In this document: piece after piece, positions 19,419-27,941 of the stretch
Position numbering within the stretch: position 1 is the first letter of the stretch
Layout: every line of letters starts with the position of its first letter
Assembly: GCF_020781835.1 (NCBI RefSeq)
Contig: NZ_JAJGNJ010000008.1
Coordinates: 124,001-188,000, forward strand
Direction of reading: 5' to 3'
Length of the DNA stretch: 64,000 bases
Origin: Microbacterium testaceum
Lineage (GTDB): Bacteria > Actinomycetota > Actinomycetes > Actinomycetales > Microbacteriaceae
Translations under genes and position numbers: made by a program
The notes under the pieces: model-generated
Database searches by the model: none
Told to the model about the DNA's origin: nothing
The model's input: only the letters and a program-made list of their open reading frames with translations

Positions 19419-20480
19419 ATGGCGGAACGCTTCACCTGGCCCGATCTGCTCACCTCGCTGCTCCAGGGCCGCGACCTCAGCGTGTCGGAGTCGACATGGG
19501 CGATGCGCTGCATCATGTCGGGCGAGGCGACGCCCTCCCAGCTGGCGGGGTTCCTCGTCGCGCTGCGGGCCAAGGGCGAGACGGTCGAGGAGATCGTGGG
19601 CTTCCGCGACGCCATCCTCGAGGCCGCTGTCCCGCTGCCCGTCCGGGCCGAGGTGCTCGACATCGTCGGCACCGGCGGAGACCGCTACGGCACGGTGAAC
19701 GTCTCGACGATGGCGGCGGTCGTCGCTGCGGCATCCGGTGTCCCCGTCGTCAAGCACGGCAACCGTGCCGCCAGCTCGGCGTCGGGGTCGTCGGACGTGC
19801 TGTCATCGCTCGGGATCGCGCTCACGCTCGACCCGCAGGCCGTCGCCGACACGCTCGAGCGCACCGGCATCACGTTCGCGTTCGCCGCCGCTTTTCACCC
19901 GGGATTCCGCCATGCGGCGGCCACGCGCTCCGAGCTGGGCGTGCCGACGGTCTTCAACTTCCTCGGGCCGCTCTGCAACCCCGCCCGTGCCGAGGCCAAC
20001 GCCGTGGGCGTCGCCCACCTCGACCGCGTCCCGCTCATCACGGGCGTGTTCCGTACGCGCGGCGCGACGGCGCTGGTGTTCCGCGGCGACGACGGCCTCG
20101 ACGAGCTGACCACGACCGGGCACAGCCGCCTCTGGGAGATCAGCCGCGGCGACGTCCACGAGCACGATCTGGATCCTCGGGATCTCGGCATCCCGCTGGC
20201 CGACATCGACGATCTGCTCGGCGGCACACCCGCTCACAACGCCGAGGTGGTGCGGCGGACGCTGGCGGGCGAGACGGGAGCGGTGCGGGACATCGTGCTC
20301 CTGAACGCCGCGGCGGGCCTGGTGTCGTACCGGTTGTTCCAGGATGCCGCGGAGGTGCAGCGGCCGATCCTGGAGCGTCTGGCCGAGGCGATGTCCGACG
20401 CGGCCTCGGCCGTCGACGACGGTCGCGCGCTCGCCAAGCTCGACGACTGGGTGGCGACCACTCGCGAGCTGGCGGGCTGA
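19419..20480 (+). CDS. trpD: Anthranilate phosphoribosyltransferase
   Basis: Joins anthranilate and phosphoribosyl pyrophosphate in tryptophan synthesis. The 353 residues carry the PRPP motif DIVGTGGDRYGTVNVST, KHGNRAASSASGSSDVL, the anthranilate-binding stretch AFAAAFHPGFRHAA, and FNFLGPLCNPAR. ATG 19419 has GGAAGG 8 nt upstream. It is isolated from other trp genes, as is common in actinobacteria. The PHP gene starts 2 nt after its stop and is probably co-transcribed. Confidence 0.96.
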   Translation: MAERFTWPDLLTSLLQGRDLSVSESTWAMRCIMSGEATPSQLAGFLVALRAKGETVEEIVGFRDAILEAAVPLPVRAEVLDIVGTGGDRYGTVNVSTMAAVVAAASGVPVVKHGNRAASSASGSSDVLSSLGIALTLDPQAVADTLERTGITFAFAAAFHPGFRHAAATRSELGVPTVFNFLGPLCNPARAEANAVGVAHLDRVPLITGVFRTRGATALVFRGDDGLDELTTTGHSRLWEISRGDVHEHDLDPRDLGIPLADIDDLLGGTPAHNAEVVRRTLAGETGAVRDIVLLNAAAGLVSYRLFQDAAEVQRPILERLAEAMSDAASAVDDGRALAKLDDWVATTRELAG

Positions 20481-20482
20481 GC

Positions 20483-21475
20483 ATGCACCCGCTCGACGCA
20501 CTCACCGAGATCGCGTACCTGCTCGAGCGGGAGAGATCGTCGCGCTACAAGTCGAAGGCGTTCCGGACGGCGGCGGCCGCGATCGAGGGCCTGAGCGATG
20601 CGGAACTGCGTGATCCCGGGCTGCGTCGGCGGGCCGGAATCGGCGACTCGACGTACGCCGTGATCCGGCAGGCCCTGGCGGGCGACGTACCCGAGCGCCT
20701 CGTCGCACTGCGCGCCGCGGCGGGCGTCGACGGAGGGGGAGAGCTCCGCGCCGCCCTCCGAGGCGACCTGCACAGCCACAGCGATTGGTCCGACGGTCTC
20801 ACCCCCATCGAGTCGATGGTCGAGGCCGCGCGCCGGCTCGGTCACGAATACCTCGCCCTGACGGATCACTCACCGCGGCTCACCGTGGCGAACGGCCTGT
20901 CGCCCGAACGTCTGCGTGCGCAGATCGATGTCGTCCACGGGTTCTCCGACGGCGCTTTCACGCTGCTCACCGGAATCGAGGTGGACATCCTCGACGACGG
21001 TGGCCTGGACCAGGAGGATGCGCTCCTGAACGAGCTCGACGTGGTCGTGGCATCCGTCCATTCGAAGCTGCGCATGGAGTCGACCGCCATGACGCGCCGC
21101 CTGGTCGCTGCGGCCGCGAACCCCCGTGTCGACGTGCTCGGGCATGTCACGGGGCGCCTCGTCGAGGGGTCGCGCGGGACCCGTCCGCCGTCGGAATTCG
21201 ATGCCCGAGCGGTCTTCGCGGCGTGCGCCGCGTCCGGCGTCGCCGTCGAGATCAACTCGCGGCCCGAGCGTCAGGACCCGCCGGACGACCTGCTGGCCCT
21301 CGCGGTGGCGGAGGGCTGCCTGTTCTCGATCGATTCCGACGCGCACGCCCCAGGGCAGCTGTCGCTGCTGGATCACGGAGCCGCGCGCGCGGAGGCGGCC
21401 GGAGTGCCGCCGGAGCGCATCGTGACCACGTGGCCGCTCCCGCGCTTGCGCGAGTGGCTCGCGCGCGAGCGCTGA
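20483..21475 (+). CDS. PHP-domain protein with N-terminal helix-hairpin-helix region
   Basis: Metal-dependent phosphoesterase of the PHP family. The 330 residues begin with a region like the HhH part of family X polymerases (about 1-85: ALTEIAYLLERE, KSKAFRTAAAAIEGL, RRRAGIGDSTYAVI). The PHP domain follows: DLHSHSDWSDG, LALTDHS, TGIEVDIL, VVASVHSK, DVLGHVTG and IDSDAH, so the metal ligands look complete. The nucleotidyltransferase core of PolX is missing. The substrate is unknown. It is translationally close to trpD and convergent with the exonuclease gene, 7 bp apart. Confidence 0.88.
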   Translation: MHPLDALTEIAYLLERERSSRYKSKAFRTAAAAIEGLSDAELRDPGLRRRAGIGDSTYAVIRQALAGDVPERLVALRAAAGVDGGGELRAALRGDLHSHSDWSDGLTPIESMVEAARRLGHEYLALTDHSPRLTVANGLSPERLRAQIDVVHGFSDGAFTLLTGIEVDILDDGGLDQEDALLNELDVVVASVHSKLRMESTAMTRRLVAAAANPRVDVLGHVTGRLVEGSRGTRPPSEFDARAVFAACAASGVAVEINSRPERQDPPDDLLALAVAEGCLFSIDSDAHAPGQLSLLDHGAARAEAAGVPPERIVTTWPLPRLREWLARER

Positions 21476-21482
21476 CGCACGA

Positions 21483-22400
21483 TCAGCGTCGCAGAGCGGC
21501 GAGCGCCCGCGACATCGACGAGCCCAGGTTCCAGCGCTCGGCCAGGGCCGTCGACGCGTCCGCACGGTCCTCGTCGACGAGGATGCGGTCGTCGATCGCG
21601 GCGAGGTCGAGATCGCGAACGACGCGGACCACGGACGGCGCGACGTCCAGATAGCCGCCGGCGGCGATGATCTTGGAGCGCTGCGCAGGCGTGCCGGCGC
21701 TGACATCGGCGGCCGCCGACCGGATGCCGTCGAGGTCGCCGCAGGCGGCCAGGAGCGCCGCCGCAGACTTCTCGCCGATGCCGGCGACCCCGGGGAGCCC
21801 GTCGGAGGGATCGCCGCGGAGCGCGGCGAAATCGGCGTACTGATCCGCTCGGATGCCGTAGCGGGCCTGGACGGCCGCGTCGTCGATGATCTCGAGGTTG
21901 CTCATTCCGCGGGCGGTATAGATGACGCGGATGCCTCGGGCGTCGTCGACGAGCTGGAAGAGATCGCGGTCCCCGGTGACGATGTCGACAGGCACGTCCG
22001 CCCGTTCCGCCAGCGTGCCGATGACGTCGTCGGCTTCGTGCTCGGCGGCGCCGACGACGGCGAGGCCGAGCGCGCCGAGGGCTTCGCGGACGAGCGGGAT
22101 CTGTGCGGTGAGGGCGGCCGGCACCTCCTCGACATCGGGTGCCCCGTCGACGAGTTCCACGACTCGGTGGGCCTTGTAGGTCGGGATCAGAGCCACCCGC
22201 CACGCGGGCCGCCAGTCGTCGTCCCAGCACGCCACGAGCCGCGTCGGTTCGTAGGACGTCACGAGCTTGGCGATGATGTCGAGAAGACCCCGGACGGCGT
22301 TGACGGAGGTGCCGTCGTCGGCTCTGACCTTGTCGGGCACACCGTAGAACGCACGGAAGTACAGCGATGCGGTGTCCAGGAGCATGAGACGGTCGGACAT
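21483..22400 (-). CDS. 5'-3' exonuclease (FEN-like, no polymerase domain)
   Basis: Flap/5'-3' exonuclease of the PolA N-terminal type, encoded alone. The 305 residues include LLDTASLYFRAFYGVPDKV, ACWDDDWRPAWR, AEHEADDVIGTLA, TGDRDLFQLV and the helix-hairpin-helix GDPSDGLPGVAGIGEKSAA. Acidic metal-binding residues are present at the expected sites. The internal ATG giving MSDRLMLLDT was preferred over an upstream start; GAAAGG lies a few bases before it. It probably acts in primer or flap removal. Confidence 0.92.
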   Translation of the reverse strand: MSDRLMLLDTASLYFRAFYGVPDKVRADDGTSVNAVRGLLDIIAKLVTSYEPTRLVACWDDDWRPAWRVALIPTYKAHRVVELVDGAPDVEEVPAALTAQIPLVREALGALGLAVVGAAEHEADDVIGTLAERADVPVDIVTGDRDLFQLVDDARGIRVIYTARGMSNLEIIDDAAVQARYGIRADQYADFAALRGDPSDGLPGVAGIGEKSAAALLAACGDLDGIRSAAADVSAGTPAQRSKIIAAGGYLDVAPSVVRVVRDLDLAAIDDRILVDEDRADASTALAERWNLGSSMSRALAALRR

Positions 22401-22483
22401 GCCATGCCTTTCCGGCGACGGGCAGGGGCCGCCTCGCCCCATCGTACGAAGCGGCGGACCGGGCGAGAACCTAGAGTGTCGGG

Positions 22484-22879
22484 GTGTCCTTCGGTGCCTC
22501 GTCCCTTAGACCGGCCGGTTCCGCGACGTGCCCGTGCGGGCGCGCGGCGTTCCGCGAGTGCTGCGGTCCGCTCCTCGATGGCGCCCCCGCACCCTCGGCC
22601 GAACGCCTCATGCGCTCGCGGTACACCGCGTTCGCGGTGCACGACGCCGACCACCTCGCTCGCACGTGGCATCCGCGCACCCGCCCCGCGGAGCTGGAGT
22701 TCGACGACACCGTCTGGGAAGGGCTGGTCGTCGAGGACGCGGACGAGCACGGGGATGCCGCGACGGTGTCCTTCCGTGCGACCTGGCGCCGCGGCGACGA
22801 GCGCGGTGCGGTCGCCGAGCGCAGCAGGTTCCTCCGCCGCGCCGGCCGGTGGGTGTACGTCGACGGCGACTCGACCTGA
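22484..22879 (+). CDS. YchJ-family protein with SEC-C-type zinc motif
   Basis: UPF0225/YchJ-like protein of unknown function. The 131 residues start with a short cysteine motif CPCGRAAFRECCGP, then ERLMRSRYTAFAVHDADHLARTWHP and a conserved VSFRATWR/SRFLRRAGRWVYVDGD end. GTG 22484 is supported by TAGAGT (22472-22477) ending 6 nt upstream, a leaderless configuration. It stands alone. Confidence 0.88.
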   Translation: MSFGASSLRPAGSATCPCGRAAFRECCGPLLDGAPAPSAERLMRSRYTAFAVHDADHLARTWHPRTRPAELEFDDTVWEGLVVEDADEHGDAATVSFRATWRRGDERGAVAERSRFLRRAGRWVYVDGDST

Positions 22880-22951
22880 GAGGTCAACCCCCGGTCGACG
22901 CGTCGGGACCGCCGCGTAGGCTCGCGACCAGTCACCGACGAGAGGACCCGC

Positions 22952-23335
22952 ATGATCCCCGATGCGCTTCGCGACCTGCTCGAGAACCCGAACTACGGCG
23001 CGCTCGGCACCGTCCGTCCCGACGGGACGGTGCAGGTCAACCCGATGTGGTTCGAGTTCGACGGCGAGCACGTGCTGTTCACTCACACGACGACGCGACA
23101 GAAGTACCGCAACCTGCGGGCGAACCCGTCGATGAGCCTCATGGTGTTCGACCCCGACATGCCGTATCGCTACATCGAAGTGCGCGGGCGCCTCGTCGAG
23201 GAGGTCGCCGATCCCGAAGGGGCGTTCTACGTCCGGCTCGGGCAGCGCTACGGCAACGCCGGACAGGAGGCGCCCCCGGACCGCGCGGACCGGGTGATCC
23301 TGAAGATGTCGGTCGAGAAGGTCGGAGGACAGTGA
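22952..23335 (+). CDS. PPOX-class F420-dependent oxidoreductase (split beta-barrel)
   Basis: Small flavin/deazaflavin-binding redox enzyme of the pyridoxamine oxidase-like fold. The 127 residues show the family layout: LLENPNYGALGTVRPDGTVQ, VNPMWFEFDGEHVLF, TRQKYRNLRANPSMSLMV and YIEVRGRLVEE. Cofactor choice (F420 rather than FMN) is inferred from family resemblance. A TAGGCT -10 (22917-22922) predicts a short leader, and GAGAGGA lies 7 nt before the ATG. The next oxidoreductase starts 1 nt after its stop. Confidence 0.87.
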   Translation: MIPDALRDLLENPNYGALGTVRPDGTVQVNPMWFEFDGEHVLFTHTTTRQKYRNLRANPSMSLMVFDPDMPYRYIEVRGRLVEEVADPEGAFYVRLGQRYGNAGQEAPPDRADRVILKMSVEKVGGQ

Positions 23336-23336
23336 C

Positions 23337-24008
23337 ATGGAACGCATCGTGATCATCGGCGGGCACGGCAAGGTTGCGCTCCACCTCGCGGGACTCCTGG
23401 CCGAGCGCGGCGACGAGGCGGTGTCGGTGATCCGCAACCCCGCTCACTCCGCCGACGTGGAGCGCGCGGGGGGACACCCCGCCGTCCTCGACGTCGAGAA
23501 GGCCGATGTGCCCGCGATGGCCGAAGCCTTCGCCGACGCCGACGCGGTCGTGTGGTCGGCCGGGGCGGGCGGAGGGGATGCCGCGCGTACGTACGCCGTC
23601 GACCGCGACGCTGCCCAGCGTGCCATCGATGCCGCCGCCGAGGCCGGTGTCCGTCGCTTCGTCATGGTGTCGTGGATCGGTTCGACTCCGGACCACGGCA
23701 TCCCGGAGGACGACCCCTTCTTCGCGTACGCCGATGCCAAACTGGCCGCGGACGACCACCTCCGCGCGAGCGATCTGGACTGGACGATCCTCGGTCCCGG
23801 CACCCTGACGCTCGATCCGCCCACCGGACGCATCACGACGGCGCCGCAGGGCAACGGCGAGGTCGGGCGCGCCGACGTCGCTGCGGTGATCGCCGCGGCG
23901 CTCGTGCAGCCTGCGACGATCGGCCGCTTCATCCGTTTCGGTGCGGGCGACACGCTGATCGCCGAGGCCCTCGTCGCGGAGGCGGGATCCTCGGCCGTCC
24001 AGGCGTGA
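23337..24008 (+). CDS. NAD(P)H-binding SDR-like oxidoreductase
   Basis: Atypical short-chain dehydrogenase of the NAD(P)-binding (YwnB/NmrA-like) group. The 223 residues start with the nucleotide motif VIIGGHGKVALHLAGLLAERG, followed by VVWSAGAGGGD, RFVMVSWIG, AYADAKLAADDHL and WTILGPGTLT. No complete Tyr-x3-Lys catalytic pair is obvious beyond YADAK. It is co-transcribed with the PPOX gene (1-nt gap). Substrate unknown. Confidence 0.86.
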   Translation: MERIVIIGGHGKVALHLAGLLAERGDEAVSVIRNPAHSADVERAGGHPAVLDVEKADVPAMAEAFADADAVVWSAGAGGGDAARTYAVDRDAAQRAIDAAAEAGVRRFVMVSWIGSTPDHGIPEDDPFFAYADAKLAADDHLRASDLDWTILGPGTLTLDPPTGRITTAPQGNGEVGRADVAAVIAAALVQPATIGRFIRFGAGDTLIAEALVAEAGSSAVQA

Positions 24009-24021
24009 GCGGCGGCGACCG

Positions 24022-24681
24022 TCAGACGTCGTCCGGGTCGATGTCGGGATCGTCCGTGACGACGATCACGCCGTCCGGGACGGGATCGCCGAGCAGCGGT
24101 TCGGCCGCCAGCGTCAGATCGATCGTCGCCCGCAGAAGTCCGCCGACGGTCGGGGAGCGCAGCAGCTCCATCTGGTCGAGTTCGCCCAGCGGGGCGATCG
24201 CGGCGACCTGCCACGCGCGCTCCAGCGGTTGTTCGGAGAGCTCCACCTCGGGGTCCCACCGCGCGACGCCGTACTCGCGTGCGCGTCCGAGAACCCGCCG
24301 CACGATGCGTTCGGTCTCCTCCAGGAGCGGAGCGAGCGCCTCGTTCCACTCGAGGTCGGGGAGGGGGCGCACCTCCGCCCGCGGGTACGGGGCGTCCTCG
24401 AGCCACTGCACGATCTCGAAGCGTTCTGCTCCGCGCGCGACGATCGACATCTGTCCTGCCTGCGGGACGACGTGGCTGAGCCGTGCCATCGTCCCGAGGG
24501 TGAAGCGCTGGTCGCCGCCTCCGGTCTCGGTGCCGCGTTCGATCAGGACGACGCCGAACTCCGGGTCGGCTTCGTCGAGCAGCATGCCGAGCATCACGAG
24601 GTAGCGCTCCTCGAAGATCCGCAACGCGAGGGGCGTGTGGGGGAAGAGAACGGCTCCCAACGGGAACATCGCGGTACCCAT
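24022..24681 (-). CDS. LON substrate-binding domain protein (no ATPase)
   Basis: Stand-alone homologue of the N-terminal substrate-binding domain of Lon protease. The 219 residues begin MFPLGAVLFPHTPLALRIFEERYL, the hallmark of the domain, with FGVVLIERG and HVVPQAGQMSIVARGAERFEI further on. There is no AAA+ or protease domain. ATG 24681 was preferred to an upstream in-frame TTG at 24693. Role unknown; adaptor-like functions have been proposed for similar proteins. Confidence 0.88.
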   Translation of the reverse strand: MGTAMFPLGAVLFPHTPLALRIFEERYLVMLGMLLDEADPEFGVVLIERGTETGGGDQRFTLGTMARLSHVVPQAGQMSIVARGAERFEIVQWLEDAPYPRAEVRPLPDLEWNEALAPLLEETERIVRRVLGRAREYGVARWDPEVELSEQPLERAWQVAAIAPLGELDQMELLRSPTVGGLLRATIDLTLAAEPLLGDPVPDGVIVVTDDPDIDPDDV

Positions 24682-24729
24682 GCGCCCAGTCAACCAGGGC
24701 TCTCCGGTGCGGGGGCCGTGAGCAGCCGC

Positions 24730-25785
24730 TCAGGCCTGCTCCTCGCGCAGACTCTCGTGGATCCTGTGCAGGTCCATCAACAGCGATCCGACGAGTACCC
24801 AGTGCTCCGTCGAGGGCGTGCGGATCTGCAGCGGCCGCGTCAGAGCGGGCTCCTCGGCGAGGGGCTCGTGGGCCGACGGCGGGTCGAGGGAGAAATCCCG
24901 TCGAACGTCGTGGGCGGCGCGGTGCAACTGCTCGGCGATCGCGCGCACCGAAGGGTCGTCCGCGATCGATGAGGTGTAGCCGTCGTAGACGGCGCGCGTC
25001 ATCCCCACCGTCTGGGTCACGACGGGCGTGAACCGGTCCAGGCGGGCCTGCATATCGGCGAGATCGGCGCGGTGCCGGGAACTGCGGGGATTGAGCGACA
25101 GGGAGTCCGCGCCGTCGCGGATGGCGTCGGCGGCGGCGTCACGCACCGGGCGGAGCAGGCGCGCTTCCAGCAGCAGGCCCTCGAGCGACTCACGGGTCTG
25201 CGGGGTCTCCAGCGCGTCGGCGAGGCGCTCGAGCGCCGCCGCCAGTTCGCGGCCGAGGACGTCGAGCTTCTCGCGGGCGGGCGGCACGAGGACCGGCGGG
25301 ACCAGCGCGGTGTTCACCACGATGCCGATGATCGCCCCGATGACCGTCTCGATGACGCGATCGAGTGCGTAGTTCGGGGTCGCCGTACCGAGGGCCAGGA
25401 CCAGCAGCGCGCTGATGGCGACCTGGTTGGTCGCGCCGGGCGACATGCGCAGCGCCCAGGCGATGACGAGCGAGACGGCGCCGGCCAGGAGGATCACCCA
25501 GGTCGGCGAGCCGAGGACGATGCCCAGGAGCGAGGCGATGACGACGCCGACGATCACCCCCACGCTGCGCTCGACCGCCCGGATGAACGACTGGTTGATG
25601 CTGGGCTGCACGACCAGCACCGCGGCGATCGCGGCGAAGATCGGCGGCGGCCCGGGCACCAGGAGATCGGCGATGATCCAGGCGGCGATCAGCGCCACCG
25701 CGGACTTGGCGACCTGCAGGAACGGTCCGCGTCGCGGGGAGCGGAAGCTCAGGCTTTCGCTCGGGAGTCGCAACGGGAGGCGCAT
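24730..25785 (-). CDS. FUSC-family membrane protein (aromatic acid exporter-like)
   Basis: Probable inner-membrane exporter of the fusaric-acid-resistance superfamily. The 351 residues have an N-terminal membrane domain of six or so helices (FLQVAKSAVALIAAWIIADL, IFAAIAAVLVVQPSINQSF, VGVIVGVVIASLLGIVLG, VILLAGAVSLVIAWALRM, NQVAISALLVLALG, VIETVIGAIIGIVVNTAL) and a helical cytoplasmic half. TACGCT ends 6 nt before the ATG, a leaderless promoter. The stop lies 48 nt from the start of the LON-domain gene. Substrate unknown. Confidence 0.88.
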   Translation of the reverse strand: MRLPLRLPSESLSFRSPRRGPFLQVAKSAVALIAAWIIADLLVPGPPPIFAAIAAVLVVQPSINQSFIRAVERSVGVIVGVVIASLLGIVLGSPTWVILLAGAVSLVIAWALRMSPGATNQVAISALLVLALGTATPNYALDRVIETVIGAIIGIVVNTALVPPVLVPPAREKLDVLGRELAAALERLADALETPQTRESLEGLLLEARLLRPVRDAAADAIRDGADSLSLNPRSSRHRADLADMQARLDRFTPVVTQTVGMTRAVYDGYTSSIADDPSVRAIAEQLHRAAHDVRRDFSLDPPSAHEPLAEEPALTRPLQIRTPSTEHWVLVGSLLMDLHRIHESLREEQA

Positions 25786-25811
25786 GGAACGAGCGTAGAA
25801 CGCGGTGGCGC

Positions 25812-26180
25812 TCAGTCCTGCCGATCCAGCATCTCCGCCGCGTTGTCGGCGACCCACTCCATGAGCGGCAGGACGCGCCGCATGAGGTCGTGTCCGAGGT
25901 CGGTGAGCGCGTACTCGACACGCGGCGGCACCTCGGGGTAGGCGGTGCGTCGCACGAGGCCGTCGGCCTCCAACGTTTTGAGGGTGCTCGCAAGCATCTT
26001 CTCGCTGATGCCCGTGATGTTGCGGCGCAGCTCGCCCCAGCGTTGCGTCCCGTCCGAGAGCGCGACGAGGACGAGCACACCCCATTTGCCCATCACGTGG
26101 TCCAGGACCGTGCGGGTGGGGCACCCCTCGGTGAAAACGTCCGGCCGTTCCGCCCGGATCTCCGCGAGACTCACCATCAT
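25812..26180 (-). CDS. HxlR-family transcriptional regulator
   Basis: Winged-helix regulator of 122 residues: CPTRTVLDHVMGKWGVLVLVAL, LRRNITGISEKMLASTLKTLEADGLV and the wing VEYALTDLGHDL. One cysteine lies near residue 20 (EGCPTRT), a position used for redox sensing in some HxlR proteins such as YodB and HypR, so thiol or quinone sensing is possible. It is divergent from a QorB-like gene, the same arrangement as ytfH/qorB in Escherichia coli. Two adjacent ATG codons (26180, 26177) could start it. Confidence 0.9.
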   Translation of the reverse strand: MMVSLAEIRAERPDVFTEGCPTRTVLDHVMGKWGVLVLVALSDGTQRWGELRRNITGISEKMLASTLKTLEADGLVRRTAYPEVPPRVEYALTDLGHDLMRRVLPLMEWVADNAAEMLDRQD

Positions 26181-26184
26181 GTGA

Positions 26185-26207
26185 GTACCTAACCCGAAAG
26201 TGGGTAC
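26185..26207. promoter_or_regulatory. Candidate HxlR operator
   Basis: GTACC (26185-26189) and GGTAC (26203-26207) form an inverted repeat around a 13-bp spacer, just upstream of the HxlR start and 66 bp before the oxidoreductase start. Its position suits autoregulation and control of the divergent gene. The arms are short, so this is tentative. Confidence 0.4.
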
Positions 26208-26273
26208 CGTCATTCCGGAATGCGGCGGTTCGGGACGCGTTGGGCTCCGGCGTACCGATCGAAAGGACACCCC

Positions 26274-27131
26274 ATGACCCTCCTCGTCTCCGCCGCCACC
26301 GGCCACCTCGGACGCCACGTCGTCGACGCCCTCCTCGAGCGCGGCGTCCCGGCGACCGACATCGTCGCCGGCGTCCGCACCCCCGCGAAGGCCGACGACA
26401 TCGCCGCGCGCGGCATCCGCGTCGTGGAGTTCGACTACTCCCGTCCGGAGACCCTCGCCACGGGGCTCGAGGGCGTCACGCGCGTCCTGCTCATCTCCGG
26501 CACGGACCCCGATCGCGCGACGGGCCACCGCAACGTCGTCGACGCGGCCCGGGCGGCCGGCGTCGAACGTCTCGTCTACACCAGCGCACCGCGCGTCGAC
26601 GAGATCGAGTACGCCCTGGGCGCCGACCACCTCGCCACCGAGCGCGCGATCGCGGCGTCGGGACTGGAAGCCACGATCCTCCGCAACAACTGGTACAACG
26701 AGAACTACCTCGACGCCGTCTCGCGCGCGGCGGACTCCGGCGTCATCGTCGCCGCGGTCGGCGCCGGGCGTGTGGCGAGTGCGAACCGCCGTGACTACGC
26801 CGAAGCGGCCGCGGTGGCCCTCACGACCGACGACCTCGCCGGCCAGACACTCGAGCTCGGCGGCGACGTGACGTGGACGTATGACGAGCTCGCGGCCGCG
26901 GCGGCCGAGGTCCTGGGCCGCGACGTCGCGTACCAGCCGGTGTCGGTCGAGCAGCTCGCCGCCGGTCTTCAGGAGGCCGGTCTGGATGCCGGGACCGCGG
27001 CGTTCGTCGCCGGCATCGACGACGCGATCGCCCGGGGCGTGCTGTCGCAGACCGACGGCACCCTCGCCCGTGTGATCGGACACCCGACGACGCCGCTCGT
27101 CGAGGGGCTGCGCGCCGGCCTCGGCCGCTGA
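26274..27131 (+). CDS. NAD(P)H-binding quinone oxidoreductase-like protein (QorB-type)
   Basis: NmrA/QorB-like Rossmann protein of 285 residues that probably reduces quinones or carbonyl compounds with NAD(P)H. Visible are LLVSAATGHLGRHVVDALLE, VVEFDYSRPETL, RLVYTSAPR and the substrate-side segment ATILRNNWYNENYLD. ATG 26274 has GAAAGGA 8 nt upstream; the longer frame from 26220 has no such signal. The divergent HxlR regulator supports an electrophile- or quinone-response role (inference). Confidence 0.88.
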   Translation: MTLLVSAATGHLGRHVVDALLERGVPATDIVAGVRTPAKADDIAARGIRVVEFDYSRPETLATGLEGVTRVLLISGTDPDRATGHRNVVDAARAAGVERLVYTSAPRVDEIEYALGADHLATERAIAASGLEATILRNNWYNENYLDAVSRAADSGVIVAAVGAGRVASANRRDYAEAAAVALTTDDLAGQTLELGGDVTWTYDELAAAAAEVLGRDVAYQPVSVEQLAAGLQEAGLDAGTAAFVAGIDDAIARGVLSQTDGTLARVIGHPTTPLVEGLRAGLGR

Positions 27132-27149
27132 ACCCCGTCCGGCCCGGGT

Positions 27150-27500
27150 TCACGCGTTCGCGCGGGCCCGGGCCGTCAGCTTCCGTTCCCGCATCGCCAG
27201 GAACAGCGGGAAGGTGAAAGCGAAGGCCGTCAGCGCCGACAGCACGACGTAGAGCCACGCGTGCCGCAGGCCGAGGCGTCGCCCCTCGACGAGGATGAAG
27301 ACGCTGCCGGCCGCCGCGACCATGAGCAGATCGACGCTGATCGATGACACGGCGGGACCGCTGGACACCAGGTCGCCGAAGAAATCGACCGTCTGCACGA
27401 CCGCGAGGACGTTGAAGGTCCACGTTCCGACGAGCCCGAGGAGTGACAGCACGAGGAACGCGACGGACAACGGGGTCCAGTGCTTGGTGAGGTCGGCCAT
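27150..27500 (-). CDS. DUF2834-type small membrane protein
   Basis: The 116 residues have three or four membrane helices (LSVAFLVLSLLGLVGTWTFN, VDLLMVAAAGSVFILVEG, WLYVVLSALTAFAFTFPLFL) with the WTFN and E-GRRLG pattern of DUF2834 proteins. Function unknown. It is convergent with the QorB-like gene, with 18 bp between the stops, and divergent from the zinc-finger gene. Confidence 0.82.
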   Translation of the reverse strand: MADLTKHWTPLSVAFLVLSLLGLVGTWTFNVLAVVQTVDFFGDLVSSGPAVSSISVDLLMVAAAGSVFILVEGRRLGLRHAWLYVVLSALTAFAFTFPLFLAMRERKLTARARANA

Positions 27501-27575
27501 CCCCCGATCGTGTCGGTCCGGTCGCCCGGAATCCAGTCCCGCCCCCGTGTCGGTGGGCGGCAGTAGCGTCGTGGG

Positions 27576-27917
27576 ATGGATGCCACCCGAGCCACCGCGC
27601 TCCTCGACGCGCTCGACGACGCCGTCGAGCGGCGTCTGCGGCACTTGACCGCCGACGCGGACAGCCTGCGGCGCGATCGCGCGGATGCCACGGCCGACGA
27701 CGAGCACGACCCCGAGGGGTCGACGCTCTCGGGGGAGTGGGCGCACGTCGACGCCCTGGCTCGCGAGGCGCGTGCGGAGCGCGAGGAGATTCGCGCGGCG
27801 CGCGAGCGCGTGGCATCCGGGGTCTTCGGCGTGTGCGAGGTGTGCGGCCGGCCCATCGCCGACGGGCGCCTCGAGGTGCGGCCGACGGCGCGGCGGTGCA
27901 TCGTCTGCGCGACCTGA
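27576..27917 (+). CDS. TraR/DksA-type zinc-finger protein
   Basis: The 113-residue protein has a helical N-terminal part (about 1-80, acidic and Arg-rich) and a C-terminal zinc finger CEVCGRPIADGRLEVRPTAR followed by CIVC. This is the DksA/TraR C4 layout; such proteins can bind the RNA polymerase secondary channel, but the DksA acidic tip is not obvious here. TAGCGT (27564-27569) ends 6 nt before the ATG, so the gene is probably leaderless. Confidence 0.87.
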   Translation: MDATRATALLDALDDAVERRLRHLTADADSLRRDRADATADDEHDPEGSTLSGEWAHVDALAREARAEREEIRAARERVASGVFGVCEVCGRPIADGRLEVRPTARRCIVCAT

Positions 27918-27941
27918 CGCGCACCCACGTAGGCTCGCAGC

